Source: Marinitoga aeolica
Lineage (GTDB): Bacteria > Thermotogota > Thermotogae > Petrotogales > Petrotogaceae
Assembly: GCF_029910535.1 (NCBI RefSeq)
Contig: NZ_CP069362.1
Location: 310,001-374,000 of the forward strand
Length of the DNA: 64,000 nt
Reading direction: 5' to 3'
The position numbers and the translations under genes are program-made. Of the stretch, positions 17,645-27,948 are shown piece after piece. The first letter of the stretch is position 1. Every line of letters starts with the position of its first letter. The notes beneath the pieces were generated by a model. The model saw only the letters and a program-made list of their open reading frames with translations, was not told the DNA's origin and did no database searches.

Positions 17645-19600
17645 TTACGAAATTTTAGCTCCTGGTTCGATATCACCATCAGTTGTTAGTAAAACTAATT
17701 TATCGTTTATTTTTGCTGCTAATAACATTCCGTTTGATTCTATTCCCATTAGTTTAGCCGGTTTTAAATTAGCTACTATAATTATTCGTTTTCCAATTAA
17801 ATTTTCTGGTTCATAATAATTAGCTATACCTGCTACTATCTGTCTTTTTCCTAATTCACCCAAATCTAATTGTAATTTTATTAATTTCTTTGATTTTTTT
17901 ACTTTTTCTGCTTCTAAAATCTTTGCTACCCTTAAATCAACATTTTTAAAATAATCGATGTCTATTAAAACATTTTCCATTATTTCTTCTTTTTTTGCTT
18001 CAACTTTCTTTTCTTCCATTTTTCCTTCCTCCTTTTTCATAACTATTACTTTTTCCCATTTTTTTACATCAATTCTTTTAAATATTGGATCTCCAATGTT
18101 TACTTTTTTACCAGATTGTAGCAATCCTATTTTTATATTTTCATTGTTAATATATTTTTCTGGCTCTTCGATTGATAATTTTTCAAATATTTTAATAGCT
18201 GTATCCGGCATTATCGGAGAAATTAATAAACCAATAATTCTGATAGAATCCATTAAATTATACATAACAGTTGCTAATCTCATCTTTTTAGACTCATCTT
18301 TCCCTAACAACCATGGCTCAGTAAGATCTATATATTTATTTGTAAACCTTACTAATTCCCATAGACTTTCTAATGCATGAGTAAATAAATATTTATCCAT
18401 ATAATTCTCATATTTTTCAATTGTGGAATTTATTAAGTCATGTAATTGATTATCCACTTCTGCTTTTTCGGAGGGCTCTGGTATTTTGCTATCAAAATAT
18501 TTATTTACCATGGACAATGTTCTATGAACAAGATTACTTAAATCATTTACCAAATCCGAATTATATCTTGTAATTAAATTATCTTCTGAAAAATCTCCAT
18601 CTTTGCCAAAAACAATATCTCTCATTAAATAATATCTAATAACATCATTGCCATAGGCTTTTACTAAAACTCTTGGATCTATAGCATTACCTAATGACTT
18701 AGAAATTTTCTGACCGTTTACCGTCAACCAACCATGAGCAAAAACTTTTTTAGGTAATGGTAATCCAACAGACATTAACATCGCTGGCCAAATTAAAGAA
18801 TGAAATCTATTTATTTCTTTTCCAATTAAATGTAAATCTGCTGGCCAATATTTCTCAAATAATTCTTTATTTTCCGGATAACCTAATGCACTTACATAAT
18901 TTATTAATGCATCTACCCAAACGTATATTACATGTTTAGGATCATTGGGCATAGGAACTCCCCAATTGAATGTTGTTCTGGTTATGCTCAAATCTTTTAA
19001 TCCACTTTCTAATATTTTTAACATTTCATTTTTTCTAAATTCCGGTTCTACAAAATCCGGATTTTCTTTAAAATGTTTCTTTAGAGGTTCATTATATTTT
19101 GAAAGTCTAAAGAAATAATTCTCTTCTTCAACCCAATTTACTTCTCTACCACATGATGGACATATTTTTTTACCATCTTTCTCTTCAATTTCTTCATTTG
19201 TCCAATATGTTTCACAAGGAACACAATACCATCCCTCATATTTTCCCTTATATATATCTCCATTTTCCAACATTTTTTCTACAAAAAATTGTACTGTTTT
19301 CATATGTTGCTCATCTGTTGTTCTAACAAAATAATCATTTGTAATTTGTAATTCTTCCCATAATGTTTTAAATTTTCCTGATAATTCGTTACATAACTCC
19401 TGAGGATCTATATTTTTTGCTTTAGCTGCCTGTAAAATTTTTTGGCCATGTTCATCTGTTCCAGTTAAATAAAAAACGTCATATCCTCTCATTCTTTTAT
19501 ATCGTGAAATTATATCTCCTACTATAGTAGTATAACTTGAACCTATGTGTGGTTCAGCATTAACATAATATATGGGGGTTGTCACATAAAATTTTTTCAT
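17645..19600 (-). CDS. metG: Methionyl-tRNA synthetase with C-terminal tRNA-binding domain
   Basis: 651 residues. The HIGH-like PHIGSSYTTIVGD (about residue 18), a zinc knuckle with CVPC and CPSC (about 127-147), and the KMSKS-like QKISKSLGNAID (about 298) define class Ia MetRS of the single-knuckle type. A Lys/Glu linker (about 505-535) leads to a C-terminal Trbp111/EMAPII-like OB domain (DLRVAKILEAEKVKKSKKL), used for dimerisation and tRNA binding. Start ATG 19600 follows AGGAGGATATAAA. It heads the 20-gene run that ends at bamA. Confidence 0.97.
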   Translation of the reverse strand: MKKFYVTTPIYYVNAEPHIGSSYTTIVGDIISRYKRMRGYDVFYLTGTDEHGQKILQAAKAKNIDPQELCNELSGKFKTLWEELQITNDYFVRTTDEQHMKTVQFFVEKMLENGDIYKGKYEGWYCVPCETYWTNEEIEEKDGKKICPSCGREVNWVEEENYFFRLSKYNEPLKKHFKENPDFVEPEFRKNEMLKILESGLKDLSITRTTFNWGVPMPNDPKHVIYVWVDALINYVSALGYPENKELFEKYWPADLHLIGKEINRFHSLIWPAMLMSVGLPLPKKVFAHGWLTVNGQKISKSLGNAIDPRVLVKAYGNDVIRYYLMRDIVFGKDGDFSEDNLITRYNSDLVNDLSNLVHRTLSMVNKYFDSKIPEPSEKAEVDNQLHDLINSTIEKYENYMDKYLFTHALESLWELVRFTNKYIDLTEPWLLGKDESKKMRLATVMYNLMDSIRIIGLLISPIMPDTAIKIFEKLSIEEPEKYINNENIKIGLLQSGKKVNIGDPIFKRIDVKKWEKVIVMKKEEGKMEEKKVEAKKEEIMENVLIDIDYFKNVDLRVAKILEAEKVKKSKKLIKLQLDLGELGKRQIVAGIANYYEPENLIGKRIIIVANLKPAKLMGIESNGMLLAAKINDKLVLLTTDGDIEPGAKIS

Positions 19601-19636
19601 TTTATATCCTCCTATCTTATTTTTCTTGTTTATTAT

Positions 19637-19645
19637 ATTATACCA
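19637..19645 (-). promoter_or_regulatory. Extended -10 promoter for metG
   Basis: On the minus strand TGGTATAAT forms an extended -10 (TGnTATAAT) about 37 bases upstream of metG. No convincing -35 is seen at 17 bases. It is the only clear promoter I found ahead of the metG-to-bamA run. Confidence 0.7.
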
Positions 19646-19731
19646 TATAGAATACTGTGTATAATTAAGAAGTTTTTAAAATTTCAATCATTATTATTTA
19701 TCCCGCTTCATATTTTTTTTACCATTAAAAG

Positions 19732-19760
19732 TTGTATTATTTAAAATGATATGTTAAAAT
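19732..19760 (+). promoter_or_regulatory. Promoter for proS
   Basis: TTGTAT (19732-19737), a 17-base spacer and an extended TGTTAAAAT (-10 at 19755-19760), 36 bases upstream of the proS start. Confidence 0.65.
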
Positions 19761-19796
19761 TAAACAAATCTAAATTCAAAAATAGGAGGAATAAAG

Positions 19797-21542
19797 ATGC
19801 GAATGTCAAAATATTATGCACCTACTTTGAAAGAAGTTCCTAATGATGCTGAAATTAAAAGTCATGAATTATTAATAAGAGGTGGATTTATCAGAAAAAC
19901 CGCCTCAGGAGTTTATACCTATTTACCATTAGGTAATAAAGTCCTCAAAAAAATAGAAAGAATCGTAAGAGAAGAAATGGAAAATATTGAATCACAAGAA
20001 ATATTGATGCCAATTATTCAACCAGCTGAAATATGGCAAGAAAGCGGAAGATGGGATGATTATGGTCCAGAAATGATGAAATTAAAAGACAGACATAACA
20101 GAGACTTTACTTTAGGACCAACTCATGAAGAAATGATTACAACTATAGTTAAAAATGAATTGAGATCATATAAACAATTACCAATATCTTTATTCCAAAT
20201 AGCTAACAAATACAGAGATGAAATAAGACCAAGATTTGGTGTATTAAGAGCCAGAGAATTCATAATGAAAGATGCTTATTCTTTCCACGATTCAGAAGAA
20301 TCATTAGATGAAACATATAAAGCTTTTTATAAGGCTTACGAAAAAATTTTAGAAAGATTAGGTGTGGATTATTTAGTTGTTGAAGCCGATACAGGCGCTA
20401 TTGGTGGAAGTGACTCACATGAATTCCAAGTAAAAGCTGAATATGGCGAAAGTACAATTTATTACTGTGATTGCGGTTATTCCGCTACTGATGAAAAAGC
20501 AGTTTCAAATGTTATTTTCGAAGAATCAAATGAAACAGAACAAGAAATGAAAAAAGTAGATACTCCAGATGTAAAAACTATTGAAGATGTTGCTAACTTC
20601 CTAAATGTTGATAAAACAAAAATTGTTAAATCTCTTCTTTTCAAAGGAAGAGAAGGTTGGGTATTAGCCTTAATTCGCGGAGATTATGAATTAAATACAT
20701 CAAAACTCAAAGCATATTTTGGAGATCAAACTCTATCCATGGGAGAACCAGAAGAAATTAAAAATGAATTCGGGGTAGAAATTGGATTTATTGGTCCTGT
20801 TGGAATTAAAAATGTAAAAATTGTTGCTGATTACAGCATAAAAAATATGAAAAATTTTGTTGTTGGAGGGATGGAAAAAGATAAGCATTATGTAAATGTA
20901 AATATAAATAGAGATTTCAAAATTGATGTTTATACTGATATAAGAATGGTTTCAAAAGGGGAACCATGCCCAAAATGCGGAAAACCTTTAAAAGAAATTA
21001 AGGGTATAGAGGTTGGTCAGGTATTTAAATTAGGAACTAAATATTCAGAAAAATTACATGCATACTACACTGCAGAAGACGGAAAGCAAAAACCATTTAT
21101 AATGGGTTGTTATGGTTGGGGTGTTTCAAGAACATTAGGAGCTATAGTTGAACAATTACATGACGATTATGGTATCATATGGCCAAGAAACATTGCACCT
21201 TTTGAACTTGTAATTATACCTGTTTCTATGAAACAGAAAGAATTATCAGATAAAGCTGAAGAATTATATAAATTATTAAAAGGAAAATATGATGTTTTAT
21301 ATGATGACAGAGATGCTTCCCCAGGATTTAAATTTAAAGATGCCGATTTAATCGGAATACCTCTAAAAATTATTTTAGGTAAAAAAATGAAAGAGGGAAA
21401 AGTTGAAGTTAAATTGAGATATGAAAGGAATTCAGAAGAAGTAGATATAACCGAAGGTTTCGAGGAATTATTAAAAATAATTGAAAAAAAGTTAAACGAA
21501 TACGACCCAAAAATTTACGTAAAAAGTATTGACAAAGAATAA
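19797..21542 (+). CDS. proS: Prolyl-tRNA synthetase (bacterial type with editing insert)
   Basis: 581 residues. Class II motifs are visible: [30 protein letters not shown] (about 100), [22 protein letters not shown] (motif 2 region, about 140) and the [14 protein letters not shown] motif 3 (about 437). Between motifs 2 and 3 lies the YbaK-like editing insert that clears Ala-tRNA(Pro) (about 225-385). Start ATG 19797 has AGGAGGA 6 bases before it; a second in-frame ATG two codons on is less well placed. The last codons contain the -35 of the tRNA promoter. Confidence 0.97.
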   Translation: MRMSKYYAPTLKEVPNDAEIKSHELLIRGGFIRKTASGVYTYLPLGNKVLKKIERIVREEMENIESQEILMPIIQPAEIWQESGRWDDYGPEMMKLKDRHNRDFTLGPTHEEMITTIVKNELRSYKQLPISLFQIANKYRDEIRPRFGVLRAREFIMKDAYSFHDSEESLDETYKAFYKAYEKILERLGVDYLVVEADTGAIGGSDSHEFQVKAEYGESTIYYCDCGYSATDEKAVSNVIFEESNETEQEMKKVDTPDVKTIEDVANFLNVDKTKIVKSLLFKGREGWVLALIRGDYELNTSKLKAYFGDQTLSMGEPEEIKNEFGVEIGFIGPVGIKNVKIVADYSIKNMKNFVVGGMEKDKHYVNVNINRDFKIDVYTDIRMVSKGEPCPKCGKPLKEIKGIEVGQVFKLGTKYSEKLHAYYTAEDGKQKPFIMGCYGWGVSRTLGAIVEQLHDDYGIIWPRNIAPFELVIIPVSMKQKELSDKAEELYKLLKGKYDVLYDDRDASPGFKFKDADLIGIPLKIILGKKMKEGKVEVKLRYERNSEEVDITEGFEELLKIIEKKLNEYDPKIYVKSIDKE

Positions 21543-21557
21543 TATTCATGTTATAAT
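21529..21557 (+). promoter_or_regulatory. Promoter for tRNA-Ser/tRNA-Arg
   Basis: Near-consensus: TTGACA (21529-21534), 17-base spacer, TATAAT (21552-21557) with an upstream TG. The -35 lies inside the last codons of proS. Confidence 0.85.
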
Positions 21558-21568
21558 TGTTTCGCGTC

Positions 21569-21658
21569 GGAGAGGTGGCCGAGTGGCCGAAGGCGCTTGC
21601 CTGCTAAGCAAGTGAGGGTTATTACCCTCCGTGGGTTCAAATCCCACCCTCTCCGCCA
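21569..21658 (+). tRNA. tRNA-Ser (anticodon GCU)
   Basis: Acceptor stem GGAGAGG/CCTCTCC, a long variable arm typical of serine tRNA, the T loop GTTCAAATC, and an encoded CCA. The anticodon loop CTGCTAA gives anticodon GCT at 21603-21605, reading AGC/AGU. Confidence 0.97.
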
Positions 21659-21678
21659 TTTTTTTTACCTATTTTCAT

Positions 21679-21755
21679 GTGCCCGTAGCTCAATTGGATA
21701 GAGCATTGGACTGCGGATCCAAAGGTTGCTGGTTCAAATCCAGTCGGGCACGCCA
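21679..21755 (+). tRNA. tRNA-Arg (anticodon GCG)
   Basis: Acceptor stem GTGCCCG/CGGGCAC with encoded CCA. The anticodon stem TTGGA/TCCAA closes a seven-base loop CTGCGGA, so the anticodon is GCG, reading CGC/CGU. Most bacteria use ACG edited to inosine for these codons. It is cotranscribed with tRNA-Ser. Confidence 0.95.
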
Positions 21756-21762
21756 TCTTAAA

Positions 21763-21795
21763 AAAGCAGGTATTACATTTTGTAATACCTGCTTT
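21763..21795. terminator. Bidirectional terminator between tRNA-Arg and rubrerythrin
   Basis: A perfect 15-bp stem (AAAGCAGGTATTACA and its complement) with a TTT loop, flanked by A and T runs. It serves the tRNA pair on the plus strand and rubrerythrin on the minus strand. Confidence 0.9.
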
Positions 21796-21799
21796 TGTT

Positions 21800-22366
21800 T
21801 TATCTTTCAATTTTTACAAAATACGCTTTAGGATGATTACATGCCGGACATTTTTCTGGCGGTTCGTATCCTTCCATAATATATCCGCATTTTTCACATT
21901 TCCACAAAACCTTATCTTGACTTTTAAATATACTTTCTTTTTCCAATTCTTCCAATAACTCTTTTAAAGTTTCAGCATGATGTTTTTCTGCTACTGCTAT
22001 AGATTTAAAAAGAATCGATATATTTTTAAATCCCTCTTCCTCAGCTATTCTTGCAAATTTAGGATATAATTCTGTATATTCATATGTTTCACCCTCTATT
22101 GCCATTTTTAAATTTTCCACTGTATTTCCAATTTTTCCAGCTGGGAAAGTCGCTTCTATTTTTAAATCCCCACCTTCCAGATGTTTAAAAAAATTCTTCG
22201 CATGTGATCTTTCATTTTCTGCCAATTCTAAAAAAACTTTTTGAATTTTTATATATCCTTCTTTTTTGGCAACACCTGCAAAAAAATCATATCTATTTCT
22301 TGCCTGTGATTCACCTGCAAATGCAATTAATAAATTTCTCTCTGTTCTACTTTTTTTAATTGCCAT
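21800..22366 (-). CDS. rbr: Rubrerythrin
   Basis: 188 residues. A four-helix diiron domain with two ExxH motifs ([10 protein letters not shown] and [10 protein letters not shown]) and the ligand Glu of [12 protein letters not shown] is followed by a C-terminal rubredoxin-like centre ([12 protein letters not shown] and [11 protein letters not shown]). It reduces hydrogen peroxide in the anaerobe's cytoplasm. The start follows GGAGGGAGAAAA. It begins 21 bases after the coiled-coil membrane gene, so the two are probably cotranscribed. Confidence 0.97.
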   Translation of the reverse strand: MAIKKSRTERNLLIAFAGESQARNRYDFFAGVAKKEGYIKIQKVFLELAENERSHAKNFFKHLEGGDLKIEATFPAGKIGNTVENLKMAIEGETYEYTELYPKFARIAEEEGFKNISILFKSIAVAEKHHAETLKELLEELEKESIFKSQDKVLWKCEKCGYIMEGYEPPEKCPACNHPKAYFVKIER

Positions 22367-22387
22367 TTTTTCTCCCTCCTAAAATAC

Positions 22388-23908
22388 CTACCAGATATAC
22401 TTTTCCCCCAATATTTCCTTAGTTTTTTCTATTATTTTTAAATATCTTTCTTTAACTCTTTCATTCAAAAGTTCCGGGTTTATTTTTAATATCTTTTCTT
22501 TATACGCATTTATTACTTCTTCTTCAGAAATAAATTTTTTACTGAATAATGCTAAATAACTATCTATTTCATTTATTACCATATTGTTATACTCATTGAT
22601 TTTTTCTACTTCTATTTTCTTTAATTTTTCCAGAGATTGTTTCAGACTATCATATTCTTTTTTATAATCTTTAACCTGAGGAAATTCAGAAACTACAAAA
22701 GTTAAATAGTTTATATCTTTTTTTATGCTTTCATTATATTCCGATTTTTCTACATAACTTATTTCATTATTTATAACGTTAAAAAGTTTATTATGAACTT
22801 TTTCAGATATACTTAAAAATAATTTTTTTACTTCATCATCATTAGGAAATTCTCCATATTCAATTACTATTTTTTTATACATATCAACCATTTCTATCAA
22901 TTTAAATTCTTCACTTTCAATATAATTATTTAATTTTTCAATTTGAGATAGAATGTCTTTTTTATTTAATATATATTCTATTTTTTTATAATATTTATTT
23001 TGTGATTTTTCAAAATAATTTTCAAAATTTAAAATGTCGCTTTCAATGTTTTGAAATCTTTTTTCCAATTCAAGAAACTTATCATTATAATTTTCTATTT
23101 TAATTGCAGATATTTTTTTATCAATCACCATTACTTTATTACTTAAAGATATATATTTTTTATCTATTTCTTTAGACATATCGTTTACCATTACTTTTAA
23201 TGAGCTTGTATTTGAATAAATATTGTCTATTTTTTTATCTATTTCAATACTATTTTTAATTTCTTTATTTAAGCTTTGAGTCAAACTAAAAACATTATTC
23301 TTGATTTCATTTACATCATTTATTATGCCAATGATCTTTGTATTCAAATCTTTAAATCCAGATTGTTCTTGTCTTGTTTCGTTAGGCAAAATGGATATTT
23401 TTTTTAACAATTGATTAAATTTTTTATCTAAAGTTGTATTTAATTCTGTTTTAATTGCATCCTCAAATGTTTTAAACTCATTTGTTAAATTTGAATTATT
23501 ATTCCCCTTAATTCCCTCAATCAGTTTATTAAGTTCATTAAGATTGAAACTTTTTAAGATTTTTTTATTTTCTCCCAATTCTATTAAAATATCCGGTATT
23601 TGTCTTGTGTTAGAATTTATTATATCTAAAATTTGAAAATTATTATTTAACTTTTCAAGATTATTATTTAATCCTTCGAATTCTGTTACTTTATTTTTTA
23701 TTATTCTTATATCTTCTTTCACTGAGACTTTAAATGTAAATTGTTCAAAAAGCAAATAACTAATACCTCCTAATAATAGGAGATTTAAAAATAGCAAAAA
23801 GATTAACAACTTATTATTGTTTTTAGGAATTTTTTCTTTGTCTTTCAGCTCTTTATGAGAAATATTCATTTCTATTTTATTTTCTTTCTTAAATTCTCCA
23901 TCATTCAT
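22388..23908 (-). CDS. Membrane-anchored long coiled-coil protein of unknown function
   Basis: 506 residues. A charged cytoplasmic N-terminus (about 1-33) is followed by one membrane segment (LLIFLLFLNLLLLGGISYLLF) and a very long, Asn/Lys/Glu/Ile-rich coiled-coil region to the C-terminus. No enzymatic motif is seen. Divided by a 260-base AT-rich gap from a divergent chemoreceptor and followed by rubrerythrin. The start ATG 23908 has AGGAGGAATAAT upstream. The long extracytoplasmic coil suggests a structural spacer in the envelope (inference). Confidence 0.75.
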   Translation of the reverse strand: MNDGEFKKENKIEMNISHKELKDKEKIPKNNNKLLIFLLFLNLLLLGGISYLLFEQFTFKVSVKEDIRIIKNKVTEFEGLNNNLEKLNNNFQILDIINSNTRQIPDILIELGENKKILKSFNLNELNKLIEGIKGNNNSNLTNEFKTFEDAIKTELNTTLDKKFNQLLKKISILPNETRQEQSGFKDLNTKIIGIINDVNEIKNNVFSLTQSLNKEIKNSIEIDKKIDNIYSNTSSLKVMVNDMSKEIDKKYISLSNKVMVIDKKISAIKIENYNDKFLELEKRFQNIESDILNFENYFEKSQNKYYKKIEYILNKKDILSQIEKLNNYIESEEFKLIEMVDMYKKIVIEYGEFPNDDEVKKLFLSISEKVHNKLFNVINNEISYVEKSEYNESIKKDINYLTFVVSEFPQVKDYKKEYDSLKQSLEKLKKIEVEKINEYNNMVINEIDSYLALFSKKFISEEEVINAYKEKILKINPELLNERVKERYLKIIEKTKEILGEKYIW

Positions 23909-23952
23909 ATTATTCCTCCTACTTTTAACAAAATTAATATTCTTTTATTTAT

Positions 23953-23961
23953 ATTATATCA
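23953..23961 (-). promoter_or_regulatory. Extended -10 promoter for the coiled-coil gene
   Basis: TGATATAAT on the minus strand (-10 at 23953-23958), about 45 bases before the start of the 506-residue protein. The surrounding 23909-24168 gap is almost only A and T, holds divergent promoters, and I see no gene in it. Confidence 0.6.
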
Positions 23962-24094
23962 TAAAATAAAAAATTAATTACAGCTCAATATTTTCAAGCT
24001 AATATTAATTTTTTTATTTTTTTATAATTATTAGTATTTATATGCATTTATAAGAAATTATATAAGATTATATATTTTTTTCAATATTATATAC

Positions 24095-24124
24095 TTGTAT
24101 TTATATAATATTTTTTGGTATAAT
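24095..24124 (+). promoter_or_regulatory. Promoter for the chemoreceptor gene
   Basis: TTGTAT (24095-24100), an 18-base spacer and TATAAT (24119-24124), 45 bases upstream of the TTG start. A second TATAAT occurs at 24132-24137. Confidence 0.6.
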
Positions 24125-24168
24125 TATTTGGTATAATAAACTAAACTAAAATATAGGAGGGGGCAAAA

Positions 24169-26487
24169 TTGAAAGACTCTAAATTTAAAATTAATTTTTT
24201 TAGCTCAATGGGATTTAAAATTGGGCTTATTATTCTTATTCTTTCCGTAGTTCCTTTATTAATAGTATCTTTTTTCGTGAATAATTCGATTAAATCTCAG
24301 GAAAAATTAATAATAAAAAATGTAAACAACCAAATTTCAAATATTCAAAATAGTTATAAAGAGCAATTTTCAAATTATAATAAACTTTTAGAGAAACAAA
24401 TTAATGACTATAATCAAAATATTTCAGAACAACTAAAAAATTTAAATAATGATGTAAACAAAAAATTCGAAGACTTCTTTATTGAAAATTATGATAAAAC
24501 CCTTTCTACCTTATTTTCAATATTTGAAAATAAAATAAAAGAAAATATCAAAAATTTAGAAGATTTTTTGAATGCTATCAGTAGAAGTACTGATTTAAAA
24601 AGAAAAGCCGCTTCAAAATCTATTTCAATTATAGAAAGATATAGTTTATTACAACCATATGCTGATTTGCAAAAATTAGACGGAATCCAACTGTGGCTTA
24701 TTAACCCTAAAATATTTACAAAGAAAAATGCTTTTGAAATTTCAATAAAAGGAGAAAATTATAAAATTCAAAAGAAAGCTGAAAGTTATGTCCCTGGCAA
24801 AGATAATTTAAAAAACTTAAATATACTTAATTTTGTTAAAATGAATTCTATCCAAATAATTTCAAAAAATCTTTCTTATGGATTAAGCAAGGTTATTTTT
24901 ATAGATAATAAACCTTTTTTTCTAACATTAACCCCAGTTTATGACCCTGTATCAACACAAAAAATTGTTGGAATATTGGCCGGTTTAAAAGAATTCGGAT
25001 ATGATGATATCGTAGAAATAGGTAATTTAATTGATGCATATATAGTAATTTATTCTTCTACAGGAACGCCATTATTTGGCAATATACCTACTTCAAATCT
25101 TAAATTTAATCCATCTAATATAAACAAGTTTATTACAGAAACTATTTTGAAAAAAGAAGCTAGAAGCTTCTATACAACATCTCAAATTTTCCCATTAATG
25201 TACGTTCAAATTTCTAAACCATTAATCAAAACAAAAACAGATTTAAATATCAGCTTGAAAAGTAACTTTACTTTACCTGAATTTAAAACAGCACGTATTT
25301 CTTTAAATTTAAATATTGATATGAGCAAAATTATAAATATGATAATTTATATTATTTTAGTAATAATTTTAATTTCTATAATAATTTCTATTTATATGGG
25401 AAGAAGATTTTCTAAAGACCTACATGTTGTAGTAAAGAATCTCGATAACATATCACAGGGGAATTTAAAAGATATTATTAAATTAGAAAGAAGAAAAAAT
25501 GATGAAATAGGCATCATGATGAGTAAAATACATAGCACACTTGACTTTTTAATTTCTATGTTCAAAGACTTAAACGAAAATATAAATAGATTAAATACTG
25601 CCTCAAAAGAAATTGATACCTCTTCGGAAAAGTTAGAAAATACAAAAATTACAATCGAAAAGGTTGTAGAAAGTGTTAGAAATTTAATGAATGATATGGA
25701 AGAATTTCTATATTCTTTAGATAAAAATATTGAAGTGCTCTTTGATAATAGCAGCAACATATTAAATGAAGCAAATACTATAGAAAATACAATTGATAAA
25801 TTAAGTCAATTTAATACAACAACTAAAAAAATGACAAGCGAAACAAAAGAAACAACAGAATTAATAAACAATTTAATAATGAACTTAGCTTCTAGTTTCG
25901 AAAATTTCAATAAAAAGGTAGAAGAAGTTTTTGATTTTGTAGAGAAAATCACCGATATCTCTAAACAAACCAATTTACTTGCATTAAATGCTGCTATAGA
26001 GGCAGCGAGGGCGGGAGAAGCCGGTAAAGGTTTTGCTGTTGTTGCAGACGAAATAAGAAGTTTATCGGTTGAAACTAACAATATTGCAGAAGATATTTCA
26101 AACCAAATAAAACTGATAGGCGATGATATGAAAATACTCTTAAATGAAGTACAATCTTCAAAAGAAAATATAAATAATCTTGATTCAATAATGAACAGAT
26201 TTGAAAAAGATATGACGGAAATAAACAACCTTACTCTGGAATTAGATAGAGTTTTTGATATTTTAAAAAATATCATAGAAGAACAAAATAGCGTTTTAAA
26301 ATCATTTGATGATAAGAAAATAGAAATCAATAGTTTCTTAAATGTTTCAAAGAATGAAATATTGGAATTCACAAATATTATCAATAATGAAACGGAAGTT
26401 ATAAATACTTTGATTGCTCAATCAGAAAAACTACAAAAAAGTTCAGAAAAATTGACATTCATAATATCCTTTTTTAAAGTCGATTAA
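24169..26487 (+). CDS. Methyl-accepting chemotaxis protein
   Basis: 772 residues from TTG 24169, following AGGAGGGGG. TM1 is at about 14-36, then a long coiled stretch (about 40-120), an extracellular dCache-like sensor region (about 130-385), TM2 ([20 protein letters not shown], about 389-410), HAMP, and a signalling hairpin with the conserved tip [20 protein letters not shown] and [12 protein letters not shown]. It signals to CheA/CheW to steer flagella. The extended coil before the sensor is unusual and may carry the sensor away from the membrane. Ligand unknown. Confidence 0.95.
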   Translation: MKDSKFKINFFSSMGFKIGLIILILSVVPLLIVSFFVNNSIKSQEKLIIKNVNNQISNIQNSYKEQFSNYNKLLEKQINDYNQNISEQLKNLNNDVNKKFEDFFIENYDKTLSTLFSIFENKIKENIKNLEDFLNAISRSTDLKRKAASKSISIIERYSLLQPYADLQKLDGIQLWLINPKIFTKKNAFEISIKGENYKIQKKAESYVPGKDNLKNLNILNFVKMNSIQIISKNLSYGLSKVIFIDNKPFFLTLTPVYDPVSTQKIVGILAGLKEFGYDDIVEIGNLIDAYIVIYSSTGTPLFGNIPTSNLKFNPSNINKFITETILKKEARSFYTTSQIFPLMYVQISKPLIKTKTDLNISLKSNFTLPEFKTARISLNLNIDMSKIINMIIYIILVIILISIIISIYMGRRFSKDLHVVVKNLDNISQGNLKDIIKLERRKNDEIGIMMSKIHSTLDFLISMFKDLNENINRLNTASKEIDTSSEKLENTKITIEKVVESVRNLMNDMEEFLYSLDKNIEVLFDNSSNILNEANTIENTIDKLSQFNTTTKKMTSETKETTELINNLIMNLASSFENFNKKVEEVFDFVEKITDISKQTNLLALNAAIEAARAGEAGKGFAVVADEIRSLSVETNNIAEDISNQIKLIGDDMKILLNEVQSSKENINNLDSIMNRFEKDMTEINNLTLELDRVFDILKNIIEEQNSVLKSFDDKKIEINSFLNVSKNEILEFTNIINNETEVINTLIAQSEKLQKSSEKLTFIISFFKVD

Positions 26488-26516
26488 ATATAATTAAAGA
26501 TGTTTATTATTAGTTA

Positions 26517-26545
26517 TTGAAAAAAATCAAAAAATATGATATAAT
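26517..26545 (+). promoter_or_regulatory. Promoter for glnA
   Basis: TTGAAA (26517-26522), exactly 17 bases, then an extended TGATATAAT (-10 at 26540-26545). Transcription should start near 26551-26553, inside the palindrome that follows. Confidence 0.8.
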
Positions 26546-26571
26546 CCCCCTATAAGATTACTTATAGGGGG
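26546..26571 (+). promoter_or_regulatory. Perfect palindrome over the glnA start of transcription and ribosome-binding site
   Basis: An 11-bp perfect inverted repeat (CCCCCTATAAG, loop ATTA, CTTATAGGGGG). Its left arm abuts the -10 box and its right arm contains the Shine-Dalgarno AGGGGGTG. It could be an operator for a nitrogen regulator or an RNA hairpin hiding the ribosome-binding site. It does not match the GlnR consensus TGTnAn7TnACA. Confidence 0.6.
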
Positions 26572-26579
26572 TGTTTATT

Positions 26580-27905
26580 GTGGAGAGGGATGAAGTTTTA
26601 AAAGTAGTTGAATCTGAAAAAGTCAAATTTATAAGATTGCAAATCACTGATATTAATGGTTTGCTAAAAAATGTAGAAATACCATGGGATGAATTAAAAA
26701 ATTCATTCGAAAAAGGAACAATGTTTGATGGTTCTTCCATTGAAGGTTTTGTCAGAATAGAAGAGTCTGATATGTATTTAAGACCTGATCCTTCAACATT
26801 CGCAATTTATCCATGGACAGACCAAGGTTATAAATCTGCTAGATTAATTTGTGACGTTTATAATTCTAATGGTACTCCGTTTGAAGGTGATCCACGATAC
26901 AGGTTAAAATTGGTATTAAACAAATTAAAGGAAAAAGGATTTTCTGCTTATGTTGGACCTGAACCAGAATTTTTCCTATTACCAAAAGATAGTCAATCAA
27001 ATAAACCTATATTAAAATTTTTAGATAATGGTGGATATTTTGATTTATTACCTATAGATCAAGGAGAAGAAACAAGAAAAGATATTGTATTAGCTTTAGA
27101 AGAAATGGGAATCAACGTTGAAGCATCACACCATGAAGTTGCTCCTTCACAACATGAAATAGATTTTACTTATGATGAAGCTCTTAAAACAGCTGATAAT
27201 ATTCAAACCTTTAAATTAGTTGTAAAAACAATCGCTTTATTAAAAGGATTACATGCCACATTTATGCCAAAACCATTTTTTGGTGAAAACGGATCTGGAA
27301 TGCACACTCATTTAAGTTTATTTAAAGATGGTAAAAATGCTTTTTATGATGAAAATAAAGAATTTGAATTAAGCGAGACATTAAGATATTTTGTTGGCGG
27401 AGTTCTAAAGCATATAAAAGCAATTACTGCAATAGCTAATCCTACAATTAATAGTTATAAAAGACTGGTCCCTGGATATGAAGCACCTGTTAATATTGCA
27501 TGGTCCCCAAGTAATAGAAGTGCCTTAATAAGAGTACCTGCAGCACGTGGAAAAGGTACTAGAATTGAAGTGAGAAGTCCTGATCCTACAGCTAATCCAT
27601 ATTTACTATTGGCTACTTTATTAGCTGCTGGTTTAGAAGGAATTGAAAATAATATAGAACCACCTTCACCTGTAATTTCAAATATTTATCATATGACACC
27701 AGAAGAGAGAGATAAAGTTGGTATTGACCATCTTCCCGGAAATTTAAAAGAAGCTATTGAAGAGTTAAAAAAAGATGATTTAATAAAATCAGTTCTTGGA
27801 AACCATATTTTTGAAAAATATATTGAATTAAAAGAATCCGAATGGAAAGAGTTTTCTATTAATGTAACTGATTGGGAAATTAATAAATATTTATGGATTA
27901 TGTAA
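26580..27905 (+). CDS. glnA: Glutamine synthetase type I
   Basis: 441 residues from GTG 26580, 6 bases after AGGGGGTG; a GTG three codons earlier overlaps that site. The family motifs are [20 protein letters not shown] (about 47), [33 protein letters not shown] and [19 protein letters not shown]. The length and lack of the 25-residue insert and adenylylation loop point to the GSI-alpha group (as in Bacillus and Thermotoga), regulated by feedback and transcription. It forms glutamine from glutamate, ammonia and ATP. Confidence 0.97.
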   Translation: MERDEVLKVVESEKVKFIRLQITDINGLLKNVEIPWDELKNSFEKGTMFDGSSIEGFVRIEESDMYLRPDPSTFAIYPWTDQGYKSARLICDVYNSNGTPFEGDPRYRLKLVLNKLKEKGFSAYVGPEPEFFLLPKDSQSNKPILKFLDNGGYFDLLPIDQGEETRKDIVLALEEMGINVEASHHEVAPSQHEIDFTYDEALKTADNIQTFKLVVKTIALLKGLHATFMPKPFFGENGSGMHTHLSLFKDGKNAFYDENKEFELSETLRYFVGGVLKHIKAITAIANPTINSYKRLVPGYEAPVNIAWSPSNRSALIRVPAARGKGTRIEVRSPDPTANPYLLLATLLAAGLEGIENNIEPPSPVISNIYHMTPEERDKVGIDHLPGNLKEAIEELKKDDLIKSVLGNHIFEKYIELKESEWKEFSINVTDWEINKYLWIM

Positions 27906-27916
27906 CATTTTTCTAT

Positions 27917-27922
27917 TATAAT
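27917..27922 (+). promoter_or_regulatory. -10 box for SRP RNA
   Basis: TATAAT 12 bases after the glnA stop and about 26 bases before the SRP RNA core; no good -35 at 17 bases (TGGATT). Confidence 0.5.
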
Positions 27923-27948
27923 ACTATTGGTTCTAGGGACCTACTATA

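Noticed and set aside
21631-21831. A 66-codon frame across the tRNA genes
   Set aside because: It runs through tRNA-Ser, tRNA-Arg and a terminator and reads the T-arm consensus as protein.
25392-26384. Antisense frames of 122 and 192 codons opposite the chemoreceptor
   Set aside because: Low-complexity Ser/Phe/Ile composition mirrors the Lys/Glu/Asn coding strand; no start signals.
26546-26571. glnA palindrome as a GlnR box or a terminator
   Set aside because: It does not fit TGTnAn7TnACA, and no T run follows the right arm; it precedes the gene it would terminate.
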